Positions 47,696 through 59,953 of a DNA stretch of 64,000 bases are shown here, one piece after another. A program made the position numbers and the translations under genes. The notes under the pieces were generated by a model, which ran no database searches, was not told the origin of the DNA, and saw nothing but the letters and a program-made list of their open reading frames with translations. Each line of letters starts with the position of its first letter. The stretch's first letter is position 1. Location of the stretch: NCBI GenBank assembly GCA_950295325.1, contig OX485804.1, positions 53,928,429 to 53,992,428 on the forward strand, in the 5' to 3' direction. The DNA comes from Polytrichum commune. Taxonomy: Eukaryota > Streptophyta > Polytrichopsida > Polytrichales > Polytrichaceae.

Positions 47696-48220
47696 GGTGG
47701 GGTCTACATGAAAGAGCAAGACATGTTGGATGTTGACATGGGTGTGACATGGCAACGCATTTTAGTCAACATAATCTGATTGGGATGAAAATACCATAGA
47801 CTTATTGTCCTAGAGGGCATTGTCACATACAAGCATATAAGTAGACAAGTTTGGGGTCTTTCAAGCTAATTCCAGTGAAAAAAAAACCAACAAAAAACAC
47901 CCTCCAACCTACATACAATTTCAAGGCTTGTATATTGCATGAACGAGAGGTATGCTTATGTGTAATGATTCCCTCTTATACATTTGGGATTTGGTACTTC
48001 AAAACTCCCATTGATATTGGTGTGGCCCATACGAAAGAACAAGACATATGTTGGTTATCAATGTGGATGCGACATGTCAATGTATATTTGGTAGAGGAGA
48101 AGCGTGGGGCAAGTCCGTCCATCCATCCATCCATCCATCCATCCATTTGTGCATCCGTTTGTTGATTGCAGCTGGGTCGGGCATGACATGCTTCAAACAT
48201 TGGATTCCATACCCCAAATT
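47696..48220. repeat. Dispersed repeat family, copies at 47696-47765 and 48018-48220
   Basis: Shared words are GGTGGGGTCTACATGAAAGAGCAAGACATGTTGG (47698 onward), then TGACATGGGTGTGACATGGCAACG. The second copy has GTGTGGCCCATACGAAAGAACAAGACATATG followed by GTGGATGCGACATGTCAATG, a CCGTCCATCC array and GGCATGACATGCTTCAAAC. A third, GC-rich copy lies at 49575-49760, and a reverse fragment (ACATGTCTTGCTC) lies near 46646. No reading frame is conserved between copies. Confidence 0.6.
48117..48147. repeat. (CCAT)n microsatellite
   Basis: About seven uninterrupted CCAT units inside the second copy of the dispersed repeat family. Confidence 0.95.
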
Positions 48221-49240
48221 AGTGTGCATGGATCCAATTGAAATGAAATAATCACAAACTTAAGTATTGGGCGAGAGGGAATTATTGCATGTGAGAGTAA
48301 CATGCAAATTGCATTTTCAAGTCTCTTATCTTGGATGAATGAGAGGAATGCTCGTAGGCAATAGTATTCCCTCTACCTCTAGCCAACATAGGGTAAAGTT
48401 GCACCACCTAGTTATGAGATTTAGCTAACTTACAAGTTAGTGGAGATTCGCTATTTAAAGTTTTAGCTAACTAAAATCATGACCGCACCACCTAGATATG
48501 AGAATTCGTTGACAACATGAGTTAGTGAAATCAACTAACTCACATGTTGGCTAGTTGATTGCATGGCTACACATCCTAGTGACACTCACTAACCAAAGGT
48601 TCAACATTTTAAGAGAGAAGCTAGTGTTGATTGGCTGAAGTTTTGTTGAACTTGCCCAAGTTTTGACTAGGACACTAATTACGAGACATTATAATTTTGT
48701 GGCCCATACCATTTGTGTTTCAATATGATTAAATGAGAATTTTAATAAAGTATATTAAACTATTAGCAATTATCTAATTTTGGACATTGAGATTATACTT
48801 TAATATTCAAACATTATATATATATGTGCTAATTTAGGATGATGTAAGAAATAGTGTGGTCCACCTCATAGCAAAACTAAAAGAAGATGGAGTAAATGAA
48901 AAGGCATGCATTCAAGAAAAAAAGAAGAAAAAAAAACTTGGGCTACTCACACAAAGAACTTAGTTAGCCAATGAACAAAGATGTGGTGTTTTTTCCAAGG
49001 CTGGAACCGTCTTCCAATTGTAGACAGAAAGTATTGCCCCTCCATATATAATAAATAGTTCTCATCAAAGGTGACTCTTAAATATTTTCACCTAAAATGA
49101 AGAATGTTTGACATTTGAAAATGACAACCTCAAGTCTGTTTTGGACACCTTTATTAGGGGTATGGGTGAGTTCAGATTTCTTTACAAAAGTAAGGTCCCA
49201 AAAGTTAATTAACTTCTAGTTTGATAACTTTAATTCAAAC

Positions 49241-49410
49241 CTTATTATCTGGAGTTACACAATGCTATATCTTTTTATTATTGATGTTTTTTTTTTACCA
49301 AGTATAGTTGTCAATGTTCTATAATGTCCAAACTACTAATTTAACATTTGTTGATAAAATATGAGATGTACAATAAATAGATATAGCATTGTGTAATTCC
49401 AACTAATAAG
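49241..49410. mobile_element. MITE-like foldback element, 170 bp
   Basis: Left arm 49241-49286 (CTTATTATCTGGAGTTACAC, then AATGCTATATCT) and right arm 49366-49410 (AGATATAGCATTG, TGTAATTCCAACTAATAAG) are reverse complements over about 46 bases, with a few mismatches. The 80-base loop is AT-rich and non-coding. A palindrome (ATTAAATAT/ATATTTAAT) sits immediately to the right at 49412-49436. Confidence 0.75.
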
Positions 49411-49574
49411 TCACATTAAATATCATATTTAATGTGGCTCTCATATAGGTTAACTACCTCATATGTTAGCTATCTCCCTTATTAACGGGACAGTACGGGC
49501 TCAATATAGCTAATTTGAGTGGTTACTTGTTCTAACCGGTGCCTTAACCGGAGATCCCCGATTCCCCGGTAGAC

Positions 49575-49760
49575 TTGTGGGGCCCAGATGAATGTGCAAG
49601 ACATGCTACATATGCGGGATGATGACGTGGGCGTGACAGTGCAGTGCATCTTCGTCGGAGCGGACGCGCAGTGCACGCTCGTCCGTCCATCCACCAATTC
49701 GTTCGTCGAGGCTGGGCTGGGCTGGGCAGGGCAAGGCATGGCATGCTTCAAGCGACTCAT
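49575..49760. repeat. GC-rich copy of the dispersed repeat just upstream of the MATH gene
   Basis: It matches the 48018-48220 copy in order: GTGGGGCCCAGATGAATGTGCAAGACATGC, GATGATGACGTGGGCGTGACAGTG, a CCGTCCATCC run and GGCATGGCATGCTTCAA. It differs in much higher GC and has an internal GGGCTGGGCTGGGC stretch. It lies 340 to 520 bases before the MATH-gene ATG. Confidence 0.6.
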
Positions 49761-50098
49761 GCCCGGAGAGGGGAGGAGCGGAGCTTGTGTGCGAGCGAGG
49801 CTGGCAAGCTTCTTCATCGCTCCTTTGCATCATCGCAACTACTAAGTTGAAATTAGCGGCGTTCTTCAACTGCACTGTGGTAGTTAGTTAATGAGGAATG
49901 CGCTGCGATGTCAGGGGAGTGGAGGGACACGCAATTGTGGGGAGCAATTGGAGTTGAGGGTTTAGGAAGCTAGGGTACGCAAGGAACAGGTACCATTGGA
50001 GCTTCTCTCTGCGGCCGACCCAAGTTCACATCGTCCCCTTCGGGTATAGCGACATTGACAGGAACGGCCGAGGGCGTTACGTGCACAATCTATCTGCG

Positions 50099-53000
50099 AT
50101 GGCTTCATGCCATTCGAGGGGGGAGTCAGTGGCGGGAGGTAGTGCCGCCCAACCGGTGGATGCGATGGCCATGTCGATATCAAAGCTCGTGCAGTCGCCA
50201 GATACTTCTTCTGTCACAGAGTGGCGGTCACGTGAGCAGATGGAACCCTCGCCTCCCTCGACGTCGCCTGCCTATTGGGATACAGATGACGACGAAGATG
50301 CATCTAATTCCTCCTCCATGACAGGTATTCTCTGTCTATTCTCCTTCTGCCCACTTTGATCCTCCGCACCTTGGTATACTTCCTACGTCCTGCATATTTC
50401 ACTGTTCACTTCATATGCAAAATAGCAAAGGAAGATGCCATCGAAAATTTTTAGGGCTTTTGTGCTTTTAGCTTCTTTTTTCTTTTTCATTTATTTTATT
50501 TTTAATGTTGGCGGCTATTCTGCCATTTTGGCATGCAATGGATGGCCTATTCGACAAGTTCGAGCTTCGTATTTTACTGATAGTTTTGGCAAATTGCCAT
50601 AGTGTTGGGTGCTCTGCGATTACACGTCTAATTCCTCCTCCACAATAGGTATCTATCCTCCTGGCCTCTTTGATCCTCCTCAGCCCGATTGTATGTCCTA
50701 CACACTTAACTGTTGACTCTCGTATGCAAAATAGCAAAGGAAGTAGTCGTAAGAATTTATTAGGGTTTTTTTTATTAATGTGATGGTTCTTCCATTTAAG
50801 CACGGGATGATGGCATACTCGACAAGATTGAGCTTTGTGTGTTGCTGATAGTTATGGCAAATTGTCATAGTTTTGGGTGCTCTGCCATTACACAGCTAAT
50901 TCCTCCTCCATGACAGCTATCCAGCAACCTGGCCACTTCGATCCTCACCCCGGTTGTATGTCCTGCATACTTCATTGTTCACTTTATGTGCAAAACAACA
51001 AAGGAAGACGTCATAAGATTTTATTAGGTTTTTTTTTGTTTTTTGTTTGTTTGTTTTGTTTGTTTGTTTGAATCCGGTGATTCTGCCGTTTTAGCATGGC
51101 ATGGGATACTCGGCAAGTTTGAGCTTCGTATTTGCTGATAGGTAGGAAAAATTGTTATACTTCTGGGTGCTCTGTAAGCATGCATGTATCAACCGTCAAA
51201 CCAATTGTTGTTGCTGTTGCTTCCAACCTCCAGGCTGCATTGTGGAAGGGCATTGGCCATTTCTGTCTCGAAATTTGTCTAGGGGTAAATTTTGCCACTT
51301 TCAATCGTTAATGCACTGGGATTGTTGTCCAGGCTGTTTGGAACACAAACTTCTTGAGCAGAATGCTAGATCATTGCATCAGACTGAAGGTGGCATAAGG
51401 TATCGCCATGTAGCCCATATTACTCGATATCTTCACTTTGAGCTCATTTCGGACACCATGCTCCTTGAGTCGCAGGTGTTGCTATGATGAGTCCTTGCCT
51501 GTCCATGAATAATGGCCTCTAGGCACTTCTCTTCTGCCTCAAGATGATCTAGTCTGCTGATGGGGAATCATTGGGCAAGTAGAAACTATAGGTTTTTTAA
51601 TATGAAAATGTGCAGCGTCTTATGTGGAAACTTGTTAAGAGTGCAAATTATCTGGACAGTGAGAGCTTTTTTGAACAATTCGACTGATTGGGAGCAGCTC
51701 AGTAGTTCTTATTCATCCCGGATATAAGCAAAATTTTCCTGAAAGCATGTGGGTGACCATGGAGGAGTATGGCCTCTTGGATGTTATTACAGAGACTTTT
51801 ATTTTGGGGAAATAGTGTTGGCTATAGACTGACATGTGTTAGAAAGGTGAAGATTTTTGTATGAGTTTGGAAGATCACCCTATTATATGGAGTGCTGATT
51901 TGATTTGGTCCACATGAGTTTGGGGTCATGTGTCAGAGTTGACTGTAGACATAGCAAGAGCCACGCTTATTTTCTGTGCTCAACAATAGTTTAAACTGTG
52001 ATTAGATCCTTTGGTAACTGTGTCAAGTCAATGTTGAGTCTCAGTAGAAGAGTGTTCCACACTTACTGTAGCCTTATCCACTAAGCCCAATAGAATCACA
52101 AATTTTTATATGGAATTATGAGCAACATGTTCAACATATCTTTTGTATAGATTTCAGTCCTTAGGATAGACTTCTCAATATCATTTCATTTGAGTTGGAG
52201 TTGAGTAGGTTTCACCAATGCGATAGCCAGAATAATGTGTTTTGAGTAAATAATTGCTTAAAGCAATTGGGATGGTTATTTAGCATACAGATAGTGCAAC
52301 ACTTTTTTTTTTTTTTATTCACTTTGATATGGCACTTCAATCTGGACCACCTCTAGTTGAAGAACTCCAAGAAAGTGATGAACACCAGAAACCTTTTGTA
52401 CACTGAACGGAAAAAAAATTATTATTGAAGAATTGAATTAGTATTTTCCCAGGCACACATTCTGAGGGAGACTGTGTATTTTACATGTCATGCAACAATT
52501 GCTACTTAAAATTGCACCATCATCCTACCTCTTGAGGTTCAACAGCTATTGCATTGGCTGCCACTATGTGCTCTAAAGTAACAGTTTGTATGGAATCATT
52601 CAGGCTATAGCTGTTCTCACTCTGAAGTTGTATAATGTAGGACCCAAACCCACAGATCTTTATGGGAAATTCACCTGGAAGATAGAGAACTTCTCAGAGA
52701 TCAGCAAACGAGAACTGCGCAGCAATGTGTTTGAAGTTGGTGGCTATAAGTGGTATGTTACTTGGTGTTTGAAGCTTCAATGAATGAATGTTTTGCGTTT
52801 AGGTCATATTACTTGATCTTTGCATCAGATTTCTGTTCATATTACTTAGTACAGTGTGCACTGGTGCTGTTAATGTTGTACTTTAAAATGTACATCTGTG
52901 TAAGAAGCTGTTCCCAGAACGTGTCACTTCAAGGCTACTCTATGGTTTTGAAGATTTCTGAGGTCATAGTTGGTGTGTGACAGTGGTCAAGGACTTAACG

Positions 53001-56000
53001 TAGACTTGTCCTGTACTGTCAACATCCTTCAATGGAAATAGATCTTAAATATGTGAATTTGCATTTCTAATGTGTAACAAGTATGCATTTCTAGTCTAAT
53101 GTGTAATATTTGAGAAGCATGTGGGAGAGATTCAGAACCGTATCAAATGTTAGTATTTGAAGCAAATCGCTGTTGAAGAACGGCATCCCAGGATGTTCTG
53201 GCTTGACCAAGTACGTCTCATTTGTTTTCAGGTACATCTTGGTGTATCCTCAAGGATGTGATGTTTGCAACCATCTATCACTCTTCCTGTGTGTTGCAGA
53301 TTATGACAAGCTCCTGCCTGGTATTAAAAGATTGCTCTTATTCTTTAATGTAATGGCTACTCAGTTGAACGTATTTCTTCTAGTCACCAGGCAGTAGGTG
53401 AATCCCAAAAGTGAATTCTATTGTTTATTGGTTTTACTTCTCGTTATCGTTGTGTGAAGTCAACCGTGGTTAAATAAGAGCCTGATTACATTATGCTACA
53501 GGTTGGAGTCACTTTGCTCAATTCACCATTGCTGTTGTGAACAAGGATCCAAAAAAATCAAAGTATTCTGGTACGTGGATTACCAAACTTTCAAGGTTAA
53601 TCACTCAATGTGTGGGCTGGCTGAACTTGAATCTTATTCATACTATGCTTTCTTTTGTTGTTTTACTGTAATTAGAACATGTAATTAGTATGACATGTAG
53701 AATTTTAGCATAAATAGACAGATCCCTCCTTGCGTTACTGAAAAGAACTGTTGTAGGTGTTCAAATAGGAAATCTGGATGAATAAAATAAGTTGCAGAGT
53801 CTTGCAGTGTTGTCATTGGATTGGGTGGAGGGTTTCAGACACGCTACACCGCTTTTGCAAGAAAGAGCATGATTGGGGTTGGAAGAAGTTTATGGAGCTT
53901 ACCAAAGTGCTGGATGGTTTCACAGTTGCTGATACTCTTGTCATTAAAGCCCAAGTCCAGGTTATCAGGTTTGTGTCATTCTATGATCTAAACATTGAAT
54001 CAGTTACGGTCTATATGTTTCATATTAGACTCAGTTGTAGTAAAAATTTTTATTGAAGAACAAAGGCAATTGACTGGTAGTTTGGTGCTATGTGTGGTTG
54101 CACCAATGGGAATTGTTTTACTTATTGTAAAGTTGCTATTTGTCATGAGATAGATGGAGGGGGATTCTTATCTTACCAGCCTATGGATATTAGAATATAA
54201 TACTTGCACATCCTGAATTGCAAGGTCGTGTATTAGTGTGTTATGTGGACAAAGCTTGATGTGTAGTTATTTTTGTTTTTGTTTTTTGCAGAGAAAATCC
54301 TAACCGCCCATTCCGCTGCTTGGATTGCCAGTATCGAAGGGAACTTGTTCGAGTGTATTTGACTAATGTTGAAGGAATATGCCGTCGCTTTGTTGAAGAG
54401 AAACGGGAGAAGTTGGGAAAGCTTATGGAAGATGCACCTCGATGGGCTAGGTAATGGGGCACTCTTCGTGATAAAGACATTCCCTTGAATCTTTAAATAT
54501 TAAGGATGAGATTGTGACATGAACAGAAAGAACATGGTTGACTGGTATTTATTTCCAGCTTGTCTGAGAACTCTGAAAGGCAGGCAATAGTTCTATATCC
54601 AGCATGCTAGCTGAGAAGCAGGTTGAAGTGCTAGCCTAGTAGATTAACTCTCTGAGTATACCACAAATTTTCCATGCAGTTTTCGAGCTTTCTGGTCAGC
54701 TGTTGAAGATAGCACTCGTCGACGTCTTGCACGAGAAAAGACAGATGTTATTTTGAAGGCTGTAGTCAAGCGTTTCTTCAATGAGAAGGAAGTGACATCA
54801 ACATTGGTGATGGATGCACTTTACAGTGGATGCAAGGCTCTTGATTATCGGAGTCGGAATAAGAAAGGGAAAAACAATGGTGTGGATATGGAGGAAGTTA
54901 TCAATCCTTTAGTATGTGTGGACAAGGATGCCTTTGTGCTGACTGGTGATGTGCTAAGTTTACTTGAGCGGGCAGTGTCTGAGACTCTACCTCCTTATAA
55001 GGATGACAAAGGTCCTCAAAATCGCACAAAGGTGTTGAATCTGCTCTTGTTTCAGCTGTCCTCTGCATGGATCGAATGAGAATCCTGTCACTACATTGTG
55101 TTTGTCCTGGTGTGTAGAGATGTTTGATGAATGTCCTCCTTCCAACCCCAATCATGCTACAACATCTACTGTATAATAAACTTCTAACCCTAATCATGCT
55201 ACTTATGTTGGATGTTGTTATACAGTAGATGTTGTTACAATCATCCCAAATAAGTATCTAATCCATCCCAAATCTATCCTAAATAAGTTTGCACAGCATG
55301 TTAGAGAAATACTTTAATGTTTTGGTAGTCTCTACCCCAATAAAGTTACCCTCAGTATTCCTTATATTTTTACCAACTGTGTTACTTACAGGATGGGAGC
55401 TCTGGAGAGGATTTTGGTAAAGATTCTGTGGAGCAAGATGAACAGCGATTAACTGAGCTTGGGAGACGCACGGTTGAAATGTTTGTCCTTACTCATCTCT
55501 ATACGTAAGTTAACTCCTCCTATGAGTCTACATTTTGGTCATTTTGAGCATATACTATTGATGTGCAGGCTAGGTGAAATACAGGAATTCCAATGGAAAT
55601 TTTATGTCATTTTTTAATATCAAAGGTCACACTTCATTTCTGCTTAGTACACTATTACATGTGGTCATGAGGGTAGTATAATGGACGTATGGGGCATTTG
55701 TTGATAATCTTTATATGTAACTAAAAGTGACTGGCATCTTTGCTCATATTCTCATGTTAGTTTGATATCCTTCAATATCATAATATTCATGAAAATGACA
55801 CCAAGGATTCAACTTTCAAGTTCTTGAGAGGATACCAGGTGCTAAATACAAGAATAGGCCAGCACAAGCAAGACTTGCCATGATTGGATGAGGAATTTTC
55901 AACCATTTCCTTTCATCACTGCCACATTAAGTATATTCGTCATGTAAAACCTGCTCTGAGTTACGATTGCAGCATACCAAAGTTGTTTGTGAACCTTCTG

Positions 56001-59000
56001 ATTAAATGTCTAGTTTCTGAAACAATATCTTTGATGGTATTTCTCCAAGAAAAATGAGATCTAATATTGCTGTTTTCCTTATGCAGGAATCGTGTAGAGG
56101 TCTCCTACAGGGAAGCGGTGGCACTGAGAAGGCAGGAAGAGTTGATTAGGGAGGAAGAGGCTGCAGGGCAGGCTGAAACTGAACTTCGGGCTAAACGAGA
56201 GGCAGCTGAAAAAGAGAAACGCTCAAAGAAGAAGCAGGTGGAAATCTCAAAGCATTGATAGACTCTTTTATATTTCAAACCTTAATCCCTAAAGCATAAG
56301 CAGAATTTAAATTGTAAATATAAGGTAGGTTGCCCTTCTTGTCAGGTAAAAGCTTTTCCACCGTCACCTAATTGAAAACCTTGAGGTATGGTCATGAAAT
56401 AAATAATTGTTGGAAAAGTGTGCAGTGGCATTGATACTATCAACCTCATTATGAAGGAATGTATCTGGCGAATCTGATCTAGAGTTTTTGAGTCTCTAAC
56501 GTTCCGGATCAAATATTAGGAATATGAATATTGCTGATGCAATTACACCCATGCAGGCGAAACAAAGGAGAAAGGATCGCAAGGAAAAGGATAAAGAGGC
56601 TGAAGAGAAGCGTGTGCGTGTGGAACAAGAAAGTCGACAACGACCATCTGATGTATCTAGGTCAAAAGAACGGTTGTTGAAGGAGAGAAACATTCTCTTA
56701 CTTACTCCAGCAGACGTTGGAGATGAAGAAGATGATCTTAGTGGATTAGATGCAGTAGATGATGTTATAGTGGGCACCTTGGGTCCAGCAACAGAGGATG
56801 GGGACGTGGACCGAACAAGCTGGGAGAGAGAAGGCCCATATAGTCAAAGTGGTATGGAGGATGCTGGATTTAGTGGGGCAGTTCTTGGAGAGGGTTCAAC
56901 AAGGAATGGAAGGATTGGACGAAAGCATCAGGCTGCTATGTTGGATGACAGTTCCTCCACCTGCTCCACTGACTCTCTACCTTCAGTGAGGCCATGTATG
57001 AATGGGTCATATAACTCAGGACCTAGTGTACCGGAACATAATCATACAGTTGCTGGCAGGTACATCTTTCCATGCAAGTTTACATTTTTGCAAACTCAAA
57101 AGTATTCATGTGGCTTCTACACCTCTCTCACCTGCAGATTGTTGCTTCTGATATTGGCACTTGACTTGGAACTTCCTCTCAACTTTTCCTCACTTGAATT
57201 CTATCAGCCTGAGCTTATTCGAGACTTTATCATTGTATTCCAGAAGTCCAGCTATATGAGCTCTAAGGCAGCTCAATGTTTAATATCATTTATCATTGTT
57301 AGATTATGTTTTGGAGTGATTTCAAGCCTTACATTCTTGTGGACACTATTGTAATTAGTTCAATACTTTCCAACTTTTGTTATTTGCAGGGCGAGAAATA
57401 GAGGAGACGGTGAGGGGTATGAAAATGGGCGATTCATAGAAGCTGAAAGCATGGGCGTGAGTGGTCGGGATGCTAGTGGGCCTGGTGAACCCAGTAGTAG
57501 TTGCAGTTCGGCAGGGGTAGATTCTGAAACTGTTATCCTTTCTCTCAAAGAGCGTGTTCGATGGCTCGAGCAAAGACTTTCTGAGAAGGTACAACTCCGT
57601 AACTTTCTATTTAGTATCAGTTATTTAACCTGAAGGTTGGGATTTTAAAGCAGTGAAGGTGTTCTTATTGCTTTCTTGGTAGTTTCTATTGAGTTCATCA
57701 GAACTGACTTACAGTTCTATCTGTTTCTTAGTAATTCCACACTTTTAGGTTAGGTCTAGTTTAAGTTAGGTGTAGTTTTAGTACTCTTGTTGGTCGGTGC
57801 ATTTATGGAGCGTAGTCTATATTTCTTTTGTTTAATTTTTGCTCGTCATTGAAATAACTTGAATAATATTTTGTGAGGACCTTGACTCAACTGGAGGAAT
57901 ATTGTTTGTACTCAGAATGGGATGTTTTTGATAGAAATGCTTGGTGTCCTTGCAGGATGAGGAAGTGGTCATGCTACAAGAGCAGGTAAGCCTATTTCAG
58001 CATCAAATGGGACTAGACCGCCCTTTTCAGTGCCATGGTCCATCAGATGATTCTGTTTCTGGACCCAGGTTAGGTCCTATGAGTACCACATGTACTGTAC
58101 ATGGAGATGAAAATAGGAGTGACGCCTCAAGGAAAGCAGTTCCCATAGAAGATGCTGAAACTCCTGGTTTTAGGAGTATTGGAAGCAGTAAAGCAGTTCC
58201 AACATTGAATGGTCATACATCACTGTCCATAGAAAATGCAACACCTTCAAATGGGATGCTTCCATCTCAACCAGAAAATTTTGGTGATAACAGTGGTAGT
58301 GGCTACAGTCTTCACTCAGGAAAGGTGGATGTGACGAAGGCACCAGCCCTATCCAGAAGTCGAGGCAATGAAGCATCCCGGGCTCCGAGGATAGGGATAC
58401 CTCTGTTTGCAGCAGGAGGTCCCTCAGTTCCTCGCACACCATCAGGGGCAGACGATACAGGTCCTTCAACAGGGACTTCCCAACCAATGAGTGCGCCTGG
58501 CCCAGTAGCTTCTCAACGACCAGGTGTGCAAGGTCAGCCACCTTTATCTCGCTCCTTGAGTGCTGCAGCACGATTGGTTTTGGGATCAGAAACTTCTTCA
58601 GGAGTACATAGCAATGGTAATACACACCATAGCCCTCCAGTGACCCCCTCTTACAGAAATGCTGCTGCGGGGAAGATAAGAGGCTCAGCAGGCATGCCGG
58701 CATACTCTGTGCCAGGGGCTGGAAGTTTTGTAGGTGCAGGCCCAGCTCCTGTTCTAGCAACTGCCACTTCTTCAGTATATAGCAATACTAGTACACCCAT
58801 CTTGCAAGGCTCCCCGCACCAGGGTGTGTCTCCAGCAATTTCCAGCACAACTGTTGCCTCGGCAACCTCTCCATCATTGACAACCCTGCCAAAGATGTTT
58901 CAAGGATCCATGCAAGGTTCTCTTGGTGGGAAAGTCGAGCCAGCAGCCTCTCCCCCAGCCACAATGGTACATGTTCCACCTGTTCACAGTGCACCCGAAT

Positions 59001-59953
59001 CACTGACACACAGTCTATCTCAACAAGAGGGAAGTAGCAACCATGGGTCTGTAGGAGGTAGACGAGCACCTGTTGGCATCACTTTTGGCACTGTGACCCC
59101 TGAGATGTTACAGCAGAAGCAGGAGCAGGAGCAGAAGCAAGAGCAGTTGCAGCTACAGCTACAGCTGAAAGAGGAACAAGCACTTTTGCAACAACAGCCG
59201 TTATCATTTCCTGAGGACTCGGTGGATCACAGTAACCAGAATGCTGAAGTCCTTCATGAGAACAGTATTCAGCAGCACCTGCAGGCAGAAACCCACCAGC
59301 ATCCTATCCATCAAAATGAAAATGGGAGCTTGAATGGTGTGAGGCATGCATCAGCTGTGGTCTCTTTGATGGAATCTGTTAACAATGGAGGAATCATGGG
59401 AGAAGAGTTCCCACATCTAGACATTATCAATGACTTGTTAGAGGACGATCAAAGCTTTAGCATGGCATTAAATGCTATGCTCCAGCACCCAGGGGCAGCC
59501 CCATTCAACAGCCATCATCTGAGGATGTTTGGCTACCCAGATATGCACAAGCTTAATCACTATGGCCAGCTTTGTTCGGATGGGGTTAGTGCTGTGAATG
59601 GTTTAGGAGTTGATGGTAGTGACAGAGGGAGGATGGTGGATGAAGACAGATCTCATAGGCATGGAGTGGATGGCAACCCATTGAACCTGAGGGATAGCAG
59701 AAGAATGACTTCATCCTTTTCACATCAACCATTGGGCCAATTGCATACCCAGCATAGCGGCCATCTGGATGGGGTGGCATCTCATTATTGGCCTATTACA
59801 AGTGCAGGAATTCCAGCTGGAATCAACAATGTAAGGAATGGGTTGGACACGCAGATGGGCTATCCATTAGTACAAACCCATCATAGTTCTGTTCCTGACT
59901 TTTCTATTGGTCACAGCGGGTACTCTGGGTACTCTCCAGCTCAGCAGCTGTAG
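50099..59953 (+). CDS. TRAF1a/TRAF1b (MUSE13/14)-type MATH-domain protein, 12 exons, 1366 aa
   Basis: In Arabidopsis these proteins are adaptors that help SCF complexes turn over NLR immune receptors and help SINAT ligases control autophagy factors. Exons: 50099-50324, 52641-52752, 53232-53320, 53502-53570, 53839-53968, 54292-54450, 54680-55031, 55392-55504, 56087-56237, 56557-57059, 57390-57588, 57956-59953; all junctions keep frame. The N-terminus carries the family word (STSPAYWDTDDDEDAS). The MATH domain covers about residues 83-209 (YGKFTWKIENFSEI, FEVGGYKWYILVYPQG, HLSLFLCVADYDKLLPGWSH, EHDWGWKKFMEL). Next come RCLDCQYRREL, VDKDAFVLTGDVLSLLERA and LTELGRRTVEMFVLTH, then a highly charged helix (about 425-510). 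A short coiled coil (about 675-715) precedes a long Ser/Pro/Gln-rich tail with a Gln run near 1086-1116. The tail ends with the conserved word EEFPHLDIINDLLEDD (Phe 1186). Arabidopsis members are about 1050-1075 aa, so the tail is longer here. The start is the first ATG of exon 1; GC-rich leader sequence lies before it. Confidence 0.95.
50303..51175 (+). repeat. Tandem decayed copies of the exon-1 end and donor region
   Basis: Copy 1 begins in exon 1 at 50303 (TCTAATTCCTCCTCCATGACAG, then GTATTC as the true donor). Copy 2 begins at 50627 (TCTAATTCCTCCTCCACAATAG followed by GTATCT) and copy 3 at 50895 (GCTAATTCCTCCTCCATGACAG followed by CTATCC). Each continues with the same series: CTTTGATCCTC, GTATGTCCT, ATACTTCA, CAAAATAGCAAAGGAAG, a T-rich stretch, GGCATACTCGACAAG and TTTTGGCAAATTG-CATAG-TTGGGTGCTCTG. 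The units are about 324, 268 and 280 bases. Only copies 1 and 2 keep a GT at the donor position. Confidence 0.9.

Larger units (their letters stand above)
44640..49800. other. Intergenic region between the coiled-coil and MATH genes
   Basis: The first few hundred bases are presumably the 3' UTR of the coiled-coil gene. Beyond that I see no gene: open frames of 60 to 111 codons have no recognisable domain and overlap repeats. Between about 45.8 and 46.3 kb words such as GGTCCACGCTAATTTTCCA and GACCCCACGCTAAATTTACAG recur, pointing to an old AT-rich element. A run of fifteen C lies at 46808-46822. Confidence 0.5.

Noticed and set aside
54901..55197. 98-codon minus frame over the MATH gene
   Set aside because: Antisense to exon 7 and its following intron, with no motif.
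57060..57354. In-frame extension of exon 10 of the MATH gene past the donor at 57060
   Set aside because: The open frame runs on by chance, but the next exon (57390) joins in phase only if the GT at 57060 is used, and the extension loses the family's composition.
58170..58760. 196-codon minus-strand open frame
   Set aside because: It lies entirely antisense to the large last exon of the MATH gene and is a shadow of its codon usage; no domain is visible.
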